From assembly GCA_047921175.1 (NCBI GenBank), contig JBLRWQ010000016.1:1-45124 (forward strand): a stretch of DNA of 45,124 nucleotides. Direction: 5' to 3'. This stretch comes from T1Sed10-7 sp047921175. GTDB taxonomy: Bacteria > Actinomycetota > Nitriliruptoria > Nitriliruptorales > Nitriliruptoraceae. Positions 24,491 through 32,984 of the stretch are shown piece after piece; position 1 is the first letter of the stretch; the number at the start of each line of letters is the position of its first letter. The position numbers and the translations under genes were made by a program. The notes under the pieces were generated by a model. The model was given only the letters and a program-made list of their open reading frames with translations, did no database searches and was not told where the DNA came from.

Positions 24491-27093
24491 GCGCTCGCGG
24501 TCCGGTCCAACCGGCGCGCCGCCAGGGTCCGGACCAGCGTGTCACGTTGCTCCAGCAGGACCCGTCGCCGCGGTCGGGGGAGCTCCTGGTCGGCGAGCAT
24601 CGCGTCGAGCCGTGTCAGCAGCCCCTCGTCCGCCGCCCAGTGCGGGAACATCGCCTCGGTGAAGTCGATGGCCCAGTCCAGCGTCCGCTCCGCCCAGACG
24701 TCGTCCAGCACCTCGAGGTAGCGGTCGGCGAACGGGGCCAGCACGTCCTGCTGGTCGAGGCGCACGAACCCGCCGTACAGGTGCCGCGACATCGTGTGCG
24801 ACAGCGAGGTGTCGGTCAGCAGGCGGTCCCAGGCGGCCTGCTTGGCGGCGGGATCGGGGCGGGAGGCCCGCGCCGTCGCGGCCGCACGCTGGCCGAGGTC
24901 GGTGTCGTCGCGGGTGAGCTCCTCCGCGATGCGGTCCTCGCCGGTGGCGCCGGCGTGGGCCAGGCAGGTCAGCAGGTGCCAGCGCAGGTCGGTGTCGACG
25001 CCCAGCCCCGGCAGGGTCCAGGTGCCCTCGAGCAGCCCGTCGACCTCCTGCGTCTGCGCAGGCGTGCGGGCCAACGCCGCCCAGTGGCGGACCCAGGCCA
25101 GCTGGTGGTCGCTGCCGGGCTGGGCGGCCCGCATGGCATCTGCGGCGTGGATGTGCAGCCGGCTGCGGACGGCGTCCCGGGCCCCCGGGTCGAGGTAGCG
25201 CTCGAGCGCGCCGAGCGAGCGTTGCAGCAGGCGTTGCAGCGTGCCGATCTCGGACTCGCGGGTGACGTTGGCCTCGACCAGGGCGAGGTAGCGCTGGGCG
25301 GGCAACAGGCCGTCGCGGACCATGTCCCAGGTCGCGCCCCACAGCAGCGAGCGGGTCAACGGGTCGCCGACGTCCGCCAGCCGCTCGGTGACGGTGGCGG
25401 TCGAGGTCGCGTCCAGCGCCAGCTTGCCGTAGGTCAGGTCGTCGTCGTTGACCACCAGCAGGGGTACCGCAGGCCGGCCGGCGAGCTCCGGCACCGCCGT
25501 GCGGGCGCCGGTCACGTCCAGCTCGACCCGGTCACGGCGCACCAGGGCACCGGCCTGGTCGTCGTAGGCCCCGACCGCCAGGCGGTGCGGTCGCAGGACC
25601 GGCTCCGGTCGCCGCAGGCCGGCCACGCTGGCCCAGGCCGGCTCGGGGGCCTCCTGGACGACCGCCACCTCGGTGTAGGTGCCGTCCCCGCCGACGGTGA
25701 CGTCGAGGTGGAAGCGGTTCAGGCCGGTGGTCAGCAGCCACGCGTCGCGCCACGTCGCGAGGTCACGACCGGAGGTCCGCTCCAGGGCGGCGAGGAAGTC
25801 CGTCAGGGTGGTGTTCGACCAGGCGTGCCGGTCGAAGTAGTCGCGGCAGCCGGCGAGGAAGGCGTCCTCACCGACCCAGGCGACGAGCTGGCGCAGGACC
25901 GAGGCCCCCTTGGCGTAGGTGATGCCGTCGAAGTTCTGGTGCACGCTCTCCACGTCCGGCATCCGGTCGGCGACCGGGTGGGTGGACGGCAGCTGGTCCT
26001 GGAACCGGGCCCAGGCCTTCTCGGCGTCGTGGAAGGTGACCCACGCCCCGTCCCAGCGGGTCGCGGTGGTCTGGACCAGCACGGACATGAAGGTGGCGAA
26101 CGACTCGTTCAGCCACAGGTCGTCCCACCACCGCATCGTGACCAGGTCACCGAACCACATGTGCGCCATCTCGTGGATGATGGTCTCGGCGCGCCGCTCC
26201 CGGGTCGCGTCGGTGACCTTGGAGCGGAAGATGTAGATCTCCGAGAAGGTCACGCAGCCGGGGTTCTCCATCGCCCCGGCGTTGAACTCCGGCACGAACA
26301 GCTGGTCGTAGCGCCCGCGGAACGGGTAGCGCATCGCGAACAGGTCCTCGAACGCCGCGAAGCTCTGCTTGGTCACGGTGAACAGCTCGTCCGCATCCAC
26401 GTACCCGGCGAGCGAGCGTCGGGCCCACCACGCCAGGTCGATGCCCGTCCCGTCGGCGCGTTCGTAACGATCGGTCACCGCGACGTACGGGCCGGCGACG
26501 ATCGCGGTGATGTAGGTGCTGACCAGCTCCGTCGGGCTGAAGTGCCAGCGGCCCGCCGCGCCGTCCGCGGGTCGCTCGACCACCTCGCCGTTGGACACCA
26601 CCACCCACGCCTCGGGCGCGTCCACGCTGAGCTCGAAGGCGGTCTTGAGGTCGGGCTGGTCGAAGCAGCCGTACACCGTGTGGGCGTCGAAGGGCTCGAA
26701 CTGACTGTGCAGGTAGACACGGCCGTCCGTCGGGTCGACGAAGCGGTGCAGGCCGTGGCCCTCGTGGCGGTAGGCCATCGTGGCCTCGACCTGGAGCTCG
26801 TGGGTGCCGGCGTCGAGGTGGGGGAGCGGGAGCCGCGTCGGCTCCACGGAGCCGACGTCGAGGTCCTGCCCGTCGAGGACCGCGCGGTGCAGCTCGACCG
26901 CCGTCAGGTCGAGGAAGGTGGGGCCGGCCGCGGCAACCTCGAAGGTCAGGGTGCTGGTGGCCCGGAAGTGCTCGGCCCCACCGGTCAGGTCGAGGTGGAC
27001 GCGGGTCGAGGGCACCCGCACGATCGTGCGGGCACGGGCCTCGGCCTCGTCCCGGGTCAGGTTCTCGCGCACGGCCGGGTGGGGAGCGGACAT
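24487..27093 (-). CDS. pepN: Aminopeptidase N (M1 family)
   Basis: 868 residues; cytosolic zinc enzyme that removes N-terminal residues from peptides. N-terminal beta saddle; substrate-anchoring motif GAMEN (FNAGAMENPG); zinc site HEMAH (H307, E308, H311) with the third ligand E330 in NESFA; the following helical ERAP1-like C-terminal domain covers ~530-868. The size matches the actinobacterial PepN (~850-870). A TACCCT element (27157-27152, minus) lies ~60 bases upstream. It starts a tight operon with the lipoate-ligase-like and DUF3097 genes; in an actinobacterium with a Pup proteasome it would trim proteasome-released peptides. Confidence 0.95.
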   Translation of the reverse strand: MSAPHPAVRENLTRDEAEARARTIVRVPSTRVHLDLTGGAEHFRATSTLTFEVAAAGPTFLDLTAVELHRAVLDGQDLDVGSVEPTRLPLPHLDAGTHELQVEATMAYRHEGHGLHRFVDPTDGRVYLHSQFEPFDAHTVYGCFDQPDLKTAFELSVDAPEAWVVVSNGEVVERPADGAAGRWHFSPTELVSTYITAIVAGPYVAVTDRYERADGTGIDLAWWARRSLAGYVDADELFTVTKQSFAAFEDLFAMRYPFRGRYDQLFVPEFNAGAMENPGCVTFSEIYIFRSKVTDATRERRAETIIHEMAHMWFGDLVTMRWWDDLWLNESFATFMSVLVQTTATRWDGAWVTFHDAEKAWARFQDQLPSTHPVADRMPDVESVHQNFDGITYAKGASVLRQLVAWVGEDAFLAGCRDYFDRHAWSNTTLTDFLAALERTSGRDLATWRDAWLLTTGLNRFHLDVTVGGDGTYTEVAVVQEAPEPAWASVAGLRRPEPVLRPHRLAVGAYDDQAGALVRRDRVELDVTGARTAVPELAGRPAVPLLVVNDDDLTYGKLALDATSTATVTERLADVGDPLTRSLLWGATWDMVRDGLLPAQRYLALVEANVTRESEIGTLQRLLQRSLGALERYLDPGARDAVRSRLHIHAADAMRAAQPGSDHQLAWVRHWAALARTPAQTQEVDGLLEGTWTLPGLGVDTDLRWHLLTCLAHAGATGEDRIAEELTRDDTDLGQRAAATARASRPDPAAKQAAWDRLLTDTSLSHTMSRHLYGGFVRLDQQDVLAPFADRYLEVLDDVWAERTLDWAIDFTEAMFPHWAADEGLLTRLDAMLADQELPRPRRRVLLEQRDTLVRTLAARRLDRTASA

Positions 27094-27151
27094 CGGTGCC
27101 TCGGTGGAGGGATCGGTGACCGAGCGTGATCGGTCGGGGAGTCGGCTGGGG

Positions 27152-27157
27152 AGGGTA
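27152..27157 (-). promoter_or_regulatory. -10-like TACCCT of pepN
   Basis: TANNNT hexamer about 59 bases upstream of the pepN ATG, in the gap behind the crotonase gene. No clear -35. Confidence 0.3.
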
Positions 27158-27192
27158 GGGCCCGGGAGCGCGGACGCGGTGCCCGCGGCTCC

Positions 27193-27975
27193 TCACACGA
27201 TGGATCCGAGGTCGTCGGCGCGACCGTGCCGACCGGCACCACGACGGAACGCCTCGACGCCCGTGGCCCCGCCCGCGGTCAGGCTGGCGACGCCCAGGTC
27301 GTGCTCGTGCAGCAGCGCGTCGGGCAGCGGTCGGTCGAACGCGGCCCGGGTGGCCGCCAGGTCGCTCCGCAGCGTCGTCGCCGGCCAGCGTGCCAGCTCC
27401 GCGCCCAGCGCCACCGCGGCCTCCTCGGCCTGGCCCGGTGGGACCACGCGGTTGACCAGGCCGAGCCGCAGCGCCTCCTCGGCGCCCACCGGCCGCCCGG
27501 TCAGCACCAGGTCGAGCGCGACCCCGAGGCCGACGACACGGGGCAACCGGACCGTGCCGCCGTCGATGAGCGGCACCCCCACCCGACGGCAGAACACGCC
27601 GAGGATCGCATCGGCCGCGGCCACGCGCAGGTCGCACCACAGGGCCAGCTCGAGCCCGCCCGCGACGGCGTGGCCCTCGATCGCGGCGATCACGGGGAGC
27701 CGGGTCGTGCCGCGGGTGGGGCCCATCGGTCCCTGGTCGTCCCGGACCAGGCGGTTGCGCCGTTCGGGATCCTCGAGCGCGTGCAGGTCGGCGCCGGCGC
27801 AGAACGTGCCGCCGGTGCCGGTCACGACCAGCGCGGCGAGATCGTCCCGGGCATCGAGCGCCGCGATCGTGCCGGCGAGCGCCTCGGCCGTCGGCCGGTC
27901 CACCGCGTTGCGGACCTCGGGTCGATCCAGGCGGACGATGCCGACCGCACCCCGGACCTCCTGCTGGATCCCCAT
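27193..27975 (-). CDS. Crotonase (enoyl-CoA hydratase/isomerase) family protein
   Basis: 260 residues; ATG with GGGAGG upstream. Crotonase fold with the oxyanion-hole motifs GTFCAGADLHAL and AVAGGLELALWCDLRVAA, and LTGRPVGAEEALRLGLVN. The two catalytic glutamates of true enoyl-CoA hydratase are not at their usual places: the first position reads FCRRVGVPL instead of xPExxxG, and the second lies in GGTVRLPRVVG without Glu. It is thus probably another crotonase activity (isomerase, thioesterase or dehalogenase type) rather than beta-oxidation hydratase. It is divergent from the acyl-CoA synthetase, which could supply its CoA substrate. Confidence 0.85.
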   Translation of the reverse strand: MGIQQEVRGAVGIVRLDRPEVRNAVDRPTAEALAGTIAALDARDDLAALVVTGTGGTFCAGADLHALEDPERRNRLVRDDQGPMGPTRGTTRLPVIAAIEGHAVAGGLELALWCDLRVAAADAILGVFCRRVGVPLIDGGTVRLPRVVGLGVALDLVLTGRPVGAEEALRLGLVNRVVPPGQAEEAAVALGAELARWPATTLRSDLAATRAAFDRPLPDALLHEHDLGVASLTAGGATGVEAFRRGAGRHGRADDLGSIV

Positions 27976-28041
27976 GCCGGCCTCCCGCGTCGTCTGCCGT
28001 CGGGTGCACGGTAGGCGTGGGGATCGCGCTGCCGCCTCGGC

Positions 28042-28047
28042 TAGGAT
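28042..28047 (+). promoter_or_regulatory. -10-like TAGGAT of the acyl-CoA synthetase
   Basis: TAGGAT about 88 bases upstream of the ATG at 28136; the leader has several purine-rich stretches, of which AGGGAG is the ribosome site. Confidence 0.35.
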
Positions 28048-28135
28048 CGGCGGGAAGGAAGCCGCCGGATGGCTCGCGTCTCCGGCGCATCATCGGCCGT
28101 GGGGGGAGATCCCGCGGGGGAGCAGGGAGACCGGC

Positions 28136-29926
28136 ATGCAGCAGTACACCAGCCCAGGCGAGACCGAGGTCCCGCTCGAGGAGAACCTGACCGCCTCGCT
28201 CTGGACCGCGCTCGAGCAGCACCCTGAGCAGCCGATCGTGGCCGTGCGGGTCGGCGACCGGTTCGTCGACTGGTCGACCCGGCAGTTCGTGGAGGAGATC
28301 GTCGCGGTCGCCAAGGGGCTCATCGCGCTCGGGATCGAGAAGGACGACCGCGTCGTCGTGCACTCCAGCACCCGCATCGAGTGGACGCTCCTCGACTACG
28401 CCATCTGGTTCGCGGGCGCGATCACCGTCCCGATCTACGAGACGTCCTCCGCCGAGCAGATCCAGTGGATCGTGTCCGACTCCGACGCCAAGGCCCTCTT
28501 CACGGAGAACGCCGACCTCAAGGCGCTCGTCGACCAGGTCCACGGGGACCTGCCGGGGCTCGAGCACGTCTTCGTGATCGACGACGGTGCCCTGGAGGCC
28601 ATGCGTCAGCAGGGCGCCGAGGTCAGCGAGGAGACGGTCCGCGAGCGGGCGGCACAGGCGACCGGCAGCGACCTCGCCACCATCGTCTACACCTCCGGGA
28701 CCACCGGCCGGCCCAAGGGCTGCGTCATCACCCACCACAGCTTCGTGTGGGACGCGACCCAGGTCGCGACCGCCGCGCCGGAGTTCTTCGGCAACCAGAT
28801 GCGCACGCTGTTCTTCCTCCCGCTCGCGCACATCTTCGCGCGTGTGGTGCAGACCACCTGCATCCGTGAGGGTGTGATCCTCGGCTACTCGACGGGCATC
28901 CCGCAGCTGACCGAGGAGCTGGCGATCTACGAGCCGGACTTCCTCGTCGCCGTGCCCCGGGTCTTCGAGAAGGTCTACAACGGTGCCCGGGCCAAGGCGG
29001 CCGCGGATGGCAAGGAGAGGATCTTCGACAAGGCCGCGAGCGTCGCGGAGGACTACTCCCGCCAGAGGATCGCCGGCAACGTCAAGTTCGGCACCAAGCT
29101 GCTGCACGCGGTGTTCGACAAGCTGGTCTACGGCAAGCTCCGTGGCGCCATGGGTGGGCAGATCAAGTACGCCGTCTCCGGTGGCGCGGCGCTGGGGGAG
29201 CGGCTGACACACTTCTTCAACGGCATCGGCGTCCAGGTCTGCGAGGGCTACGGCCTGACCGAGACCACCGCGGTGTCCACCTTCAACCGGCCGACCGCCA
29301 CCAAGGTCGGCACCGTCGGCAAGCCGATCCCGGGCGCCTCGGTCAAGATCGCCGAGGACGGGGAGATCCTGCTGGCCGGTGCCCACATCTTCCAGGGCTA
29401 CCACAACAACCCCGAGGCGTCCGCGGAGGTGCTCCAGGATGGCTGGTTCCACACCGGCGACCTCGGCCAGGTCGACGGTGAGGGCTACGTGCGGATCACC
29501 GGGCGGAAGAAGGAGCTGATCGTCACCGCCGGCGGCAAGAACGTCGCGCCCACGGTGCTCGAGGACCGCATCCGCGCCCATGGGCTCGTCAGCCAGTGCA
29601 TGGTCATCGGTGACGCGAAGCCCTTCATCGCCGCGCTGGTCACCCTCGACGCCGAGGCCTGGCCGGCCTGGGCGGAGGCCAACGGGAAGTCGGGCGAGCT
29701 CGCCGACCACCTCGAGGACCCCGATGTGCTCGCGGCCGTCCAGGCGGCGATCGACGACGCCAACCAGGCGGTCTCCAAGGCCGAGTCGATCCGGACCTTC
29801 AAGATCCTGCCCGACGACTTCGTGGTCGGCGTGGAGCTCAGCCAGAAGATGTCGGTCAAGCGCCACGTCGTGTCCGAGAAGTACCAGGCCGAGATCGACG
29901 CCATCTACGCGGGCAGCAAGAGGTAG
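28136..29926 (+). CDS. Long-chain acyl-CoA synthetase (FadD-like)
   Basis: 596 residues; ATG with AGGGAG upstream. ANL superfamily adenylating enzyme: P loop YTSGTTGRPKG, A5 motif YGLTETT, WFHTGDLG, hinge and A8 motif GRKKELIVTAGGKNVAP, and the A10 lysine region SQKMSVKRHVV. It activates long-chain fatty acids to acyl-AMP and then acyl-CoA, in the cytosol at the membrane. The GxNVAP form and length match the FadD15 type of actinobacteria. It is followed by a hairpin shared with the convergent kinase gene. Confidence 0.93.
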   Translation: MQQYTSPGETEVPLEENLTASLWTALEQHPEQPIVAVRVGDRFVDWSTRQFVEEIVAVAKGLIALGIEKDDRVVVHSSTRIEWTLLDYAIWFAGAITVPIYETSSAEQIQWIVSDSDAKALFTENADLKALVDQVHGDLPGLEHVFVIDDGALEAMRQQGAEVSEETVRERAAQATGSDLATIVYTSGTTGRPKGCVITHHSFVWDATQVATAAPEFFGNQMRTLFFLPLAHIFARVVQTTCIREGVILGYSTGIPQLTEELAIYEPDFLVAVPRVFEKVYNGARAKAAADGKERIFDKAASVAEDYSRQRIAGNVKFGTKLLHAVFDKLVYGKLRGAMGGQIKYAVSGGAALGERLTHFFNGIGVQVCEGYGLTETTAVSTFNRPTATKVGTVGKPIPGASVKIAEDGEILLAGAHIFQGYHNNPEASAEVLQDGWFHTGDLGQVDGEGYVRITGRKKELIVTAGGKNVAPTVLEDRIRAHGLVSQCMVIGDAKPFIAALVTLDAEAWPAWAEANGKSGELADHLEDPDVLAAVQAAIDDANQAVSKAESIRTFKILPDDFVVGVELSQKMSVKRHVVSEKYQAEIDAIYAGSKR

Positions 29927-29933
29927 CCGCCCT

Positions 29934-29981
29934 CGGACGGCCCGGCCCGTCTCACCTCGGTGATGGCGCGCCGGGCGTCCG
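29934..29981. terminator. Bidirectional terminator-like hairpin
   Basis: Arms 29934-29946 and 29970-29981 pair over 12 bp with one bulged G, with a 23-base loop, in the 56-base gap between the convergent acyl-CoA synthetase and ABC1 kinase genes. No U tract, but the position is ideal. Confidence 0.55.
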
Positions 29982-29982
29982 G

Positions 29983-31407
29983 TCAGACCAGCTGCGCGCG
30001 TCGTTCGCTGCGCTCCTGCCACCAGGCGGCGTCGAGCTCCCCGAGCGGGCTGGCGGGGTCGGCACCCTCGACGATGTACTCGTCGCGGATCGCGCGCCAG
30101 TCGCCACGCGCCTGCAGCTCCCCGAGCACGGAGTTCAGCCCCCACTGGATGCGGTTGAGCAGGAGGTAGTCGGAGGGCAGGTTGAGCCGGCGCAGCATGT
30201 CGCTGTAGGGATCGCGGGGATCGGTGGTCGAGCGGATCACCTCCGAGGCGAACGCCGAGGTGAAGGTGAAGGGCTGCGGCGCGAGGACCGGCCGGGTGTA
30301 GAGCTGGAACCACTCGAAGACCCGGTCCTCGTCGACCTGCGCGCGCGGGGGGAGGAACCCGGCCGACCGCAGTGCTGCGATCGAGGCGTCACGATCGCCG
30401 GTGGCCAGGGCCTCCTCGATCGCCCGCATCGACGCGTAGCGTTCGCGCGTGAACATCTTCACCGAGCCGTAGTCCAGGAAGGCGACCCGCAGCCCCCCGT
30501 CGGCGGCGGCGTCCGGCTCGATCAGGTAGTTGCCCGGGTGCGGATCGCCGTTGAAGAGCCGGAAGCGACCGATCGAGCCGAAGGCGTAGCGGAAGATGAT
30601 CTCGCCCACACGCTGGCGGTCGGGTTCGGCAGCCTCGGCCCCGAAGGTGCTGAACCGCATCCCATGCACCCGCTCGGAGACGAGCACGCGTGCCCGGCAC
30701 AGCTCCCCGACGATCTCCGGTATACGGATGAACGGATGGCCCTGGTAGCGCAGGGCGAAGGCCCGCTGGTACTGCGACTCGCGCTCGTAGTCGAGCTCGT
30801 CGTCGATCCGGTCGCGGAGCTCGTCGAGCAGCGGCTCGATCTCCTGGTTCTGCGCCACCAGACGCCCCAACGGTGCGAACGCGGAGGCGTTGTCCAGGTC
30901 GGCCCGGACCGCGTCCGCGACGCCGGGGTACTGGACCTTGACGACCACCTCGCGGCCGTCGTGCAGGGTCGCGGCGTGGACCTGGCCGATCGAGGCGGCC
31001 GCGAGCGGCGTCGGGTCGAAGGCGGCGAAGACCTCGTCGGGCGGGCGCCCGTACTCCTCGGTGAGGACCTGCTCGATCGCCGCGGCGTCGAACGCCGGGG
31101 CGTCGTCCCGAAGGCTCGCCAGTGCCTCGTGGTAGGCGCTGCGCACCTCCGGCGGGAGGTCGAGGTCGATGAAGCTGAGCAGCTGGCCCAGCTTCATCGC
31201 GGCGCCCTTCATCTCCCCGAGGACGGTGGCCAGGTTGGCCGCGAGCTCCTCGTGGGCGGCCTGCTCATCGCCACCGGCGAAGCGCAGCGCGCGCGCGCCG
31301 GCCAGGCCGGTCGCACCCTTGAGCCCCGTGCGTGCCAGGCGCGACCCGCGTCGCATCCTCCCTCCGAGCCCTCGTTCCGCCACGCTGCGCTGCTCCTCGT
31401 CCGTCAC
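29983..31407 (-). CDS. ABC1/UbiB-family atypical kinase
   Basis: 474 residues from a GTG at 31407; the frame is open further upstream but runs into the preceding small gene. Family motifs: KxGQ (AAMKLGQLLSF), the Ala-rich loop AAASIGQVHAA, VVVKVQYPGV with the ATP-binding Lys, FNGDPHPGNYL (catalytic Asp) and VAFLDYGSVK. These proteins are atypical kinases/ATPases first tied to ubiquinone biosynthesis; actinobacterial members likely act on menaquinone or other lipids, which is inference. Last of a three-gene unit with ychF and a 62-residue protein. Confidence 0.88.
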   Translation of the reverse strand: MTDEEQRSVAERGLGGRMRRGSRLARTGLKGATGLAGARALRFAGGDEQAAHEELAANLATVLGEMKGAAMKLGQLLSFIDLDLPPEVRSAYHEALASLRDDAPAFDAAAIEQVLTEEYGRPPDEVFAAFDPTPLAAASIGQVHAATLHDGREVVVKVQYPGVADAVRADLDNASAFAPLGRLVAQNQEIEPLLDELRDRIDDELDYERESQYQRAFALRYQGHPFIRIPEIVGELCRARVLVSERVHGMRFSTFGAEAAEPDRQRVGEIIFRYAFGSIGRFRLFNGDPHPGNYLIEPDAAADGGLRVAFLDYGSVKMFTRERYASMRAIEEALATGDRDASIAALRSAGFLPPRAQVDEDRVFEWFQLYTRPVLAPQPFTFTSAFASEVIRSTTDPRDPYSDMLRRLNLPSDYLLLNRIQWGLNSVLGELQARGDWRAIRDEYIVEGADPASPLGELDAAWWQERSERRAQLV

Positions 31408-31444
31408 CCCGGTTTCGGTCCCACCGGCGTCGCTGGCCGGGTGG

Positions 31445-31633
31445 CTACTCGGCCATCTCCGCCAGCGGGTTGCCCTCGGCCTTGGCCGCGGCGAGGCGGG
31501 TGGCCAGCTCGGCACGTCGGTCATCGCTCATACACGCGCACCCGACCTCGTACGGGGCGTAGTGCTTGACGTCCATCCGGTGGGTCGGGCAGGCCGCGAC
31601 CTCCAGCCGGGTGATCGGTTCGGATCTGGGCAT
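31445..31633 (-). CDS. Small Cys/His-containing protein
   Basis: 62 residues. The ATG at 31633 was chosen because AGGAGG lies six bases upstream; an earlier ATG at 31672 would overlap the ychF stop and lacks a site. Cysteines in VAACPTHRMD and VGCACMSD, with the His between, could form a small zinc site; a charged helix and a short acidic tail follow (ATRLAAAKAEGNPLAEMAE). I do not recognise the family. It lies 35 bases after ychF and 37 bases before the ABC1 kinase, so it is probably co-expressed with both. Confidence 0.65.
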   Translation of the reverse strand: MPRSEPITRLEVAACPTHRMDVKHYAPYEVGCACMSDDRRAELATRLAAAKAEGNPLAEMAE

Positions 31634-31668
31634 CAGGGACCTCCTGGGGGTGTCGGCGGCTCGTTCGG

Positions 31669-32760
31669 TCACACGTTGAAGCGGAAGTGGATCACGTCGC
31701 CGTCCGCGACGACGTAGTCCTTGCCCTCGATGCGCAGCCGCCCGGCCTCGCGTGCTGCGGCCTCGGAGCCGAGCCGGTCGTAGTCCTCGAAGGCGATCAC
31801 CTCGGCCTTGATGAAGCCGCGCTCGAAGTCCGTGTGGATCTCCCGCGCGGCCCGCGGTGCGGTCGAGCCGGCGGGGACCGTCCAGGCGCGCGACTCCTTG
31901 GGGCCGGCGGTGAAGAAGGTGCGCAGGCCCAGCAGCGCGTAGGCGTGCTCGATGAGCCGTTCCAGTCCGGATCGCTCCAGGCCGAGCGCGGCCAGGTACT
32001 CGGCGCGCTCCTCGCCGTCGAGCTCGGCCACCTCGGCCTCGACCTGCGCCGAGATGACGACCACCTCGGCACCCTCGTCGGCCGCGATGGCACGGACCAC
32101 CTCGACGTGCTCGTTGCCGTCGGGGAGCTCGTCCTCGCCGACGTTCGCGGCGTAGAGGACCGGCTTGACCGTGAGCAGGGACAGCTCACGGGCCAGGGCG
32201 GGGTCCAGCTCGCCGGGGAAGGTCCGGGCCACGGCACCGGTGCCGAGGTGGTCGAGCAGCGCGCGGACCTGGTCGCGTTCGCGCACCGCGTCCTTGTCGT
32301 TGCCCCTGGCCGCGCGGGTCGCACGCTCCAGGCGCTTCTCCACCGTCTCGAGGTCCTTGAGCACCAGCTCGGTGGTGACCACCTCGATGTCGCGTGCCGG
32401 GTCGATGGAGCCGTCGACGTGGACCACGTCGTCGTCCTCGAAGCAGCGCACGACGTTGCAGACGGCGTCCACCTCGCGGATGTGGGCCAGGAACTGGTTG
32501 CCGAGCCCCTCGCCGCGGGAGGCACCGGCCACCAGCCCGGCGATGTCCACCACCTCGATGGCCGTCGGCACGGTCCGCGCCGAGTGCGCCAGCTCGGTGA
32601 GCCGGGCGAGCCGGGCATCGGGGACCGCGACCACCCCGACGTTGGGGTCGATGGTGCAGAAGGGGAAGTTCGCGGCCTCGGCGCCGGCCTGGGAGACGGC
32701 GTTGAACAGGGTCGACTTGCCCACGTTCGGCAGGCCGACGAGGCCGACCTTCAGCGCCAT
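31669..32760 (-). CDS. ychF: Ribosome-binding P-loop ATPase YchF/Obg-like
   Basis: 363 residues. G1 GLPNVGKST (9-17), the Obg-type switch FCTIDPNVG, G3 DIAGLV, and NVGE where most GTPases have NKxD, which explains this family's preference for ATP; then a coiled-coil insert (KRLERATRAARGNDKDAV) and a C-terminal TGS domain with FFTAGPKESRAW, IHTDFERGFIKAEV and DGDVIHFRFNV. YchF associates with ribosomes and affects stress responses. The start is the ATG at 32760 (MALKVGLVG); its leader is ~165 bases if the TAGCAT at 32930 is used. Confidence 0.95.
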   Translation of the reverse strand: MALKVGLVGLPNVGKSTLFNAVSQAGAEAANFPFCTIDPNVGVVAVPDARLARLTELAHSARTVPTAIEVVDIAGLVAGASRGEGLGNQFLAHIREVDAVCNVVRCFEDDDVVHVDGSIDPARDIEVVTTELVLKDLETVEKRLERATRAARGNDKDAVRERDQVRALLDHLGTGAVARTFPGELDPALARELSLLTVKPVLYAANVGEDELPDGNEHVEVVRAIAADEGAEVVVISAQVEAEVAELDGEERAEYLAALGLERSGLERLIEHAYALLGLRTFFTAGPKESRAWTVPAGSTAPRAAREIHTDFERGFIKAEVIAFEDYDRLGSEAAAREAGRLRIEGKDYVVADGDVIHFRFNV

Positions 32761-32841
32761 GGTTGCTCCGTTCGCTCGCGACGACCGCGGTGAGACGCGC
32801 CCGGGCACCGCAGCGGGCATCGCACGGCGGGGGAGGCCTCG

Positions 32842-32885
32842 GGCGGTGGGTGGGCGCGGCTGGGGCGGTGGGTGGGCGCGGCTGG
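32842..32885. repeat. 22-bp perfect tandem repeat, G-quadruplex-capable
   Basis: Two head-to-tail identical 22-base units, 32842-32863 and 32864-32885, between ychF and nucS. The plus strand has GGG runs at 32841, 32848, 32852 and 32862 separated by loops of 4, 1 and 7 bases, which fits the G3-N1-7 quadruplex rule; a second set overlaps it. The strand is the template for the ychF leader. Confidence 0.8.
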
Positions 32886-32924
32886 AGGCGCCGGAGGTCG
32901 TCCCGGACCGCGACAGGACCTCCC

Positions 32925-32930
32925 ATGCTA
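32925..32930 (-). promoter_or_regulatory. -10-like TAGCAT toward ychF
   Basis: TAGCAT on the minus strand, 165 bases upstream of the ychF ATG and 40 bases from the nucS -10, making a compact divergent promoter pair. Confidence 0.35.
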
Positions 32931-32970
32931 CCGCGACCCGTCGTCCGCTCGGACGGGACGGGGCGGCTGG

Positions 32971-32976
32971 TAGCGT
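32971..32976 (+). promoter_or_regulatory. -10-like TAGCGT, nearly leaderless nucS start
   Basis: TAGCGT ends eight bases before the nucS ATG at 32985, so the mRNA should begin at or within a few bases of the start codon. Confidence 0.5.
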
Positions 32977-32984
32977 CGCCCGCC

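Noticed and set aside
26147..30313. Open frame of 1388 codons on the minus strand across pepN and the acyl-CoA synthetase
   Set aside because: It crosses several real genes on both strands, and its translation shows no domain.
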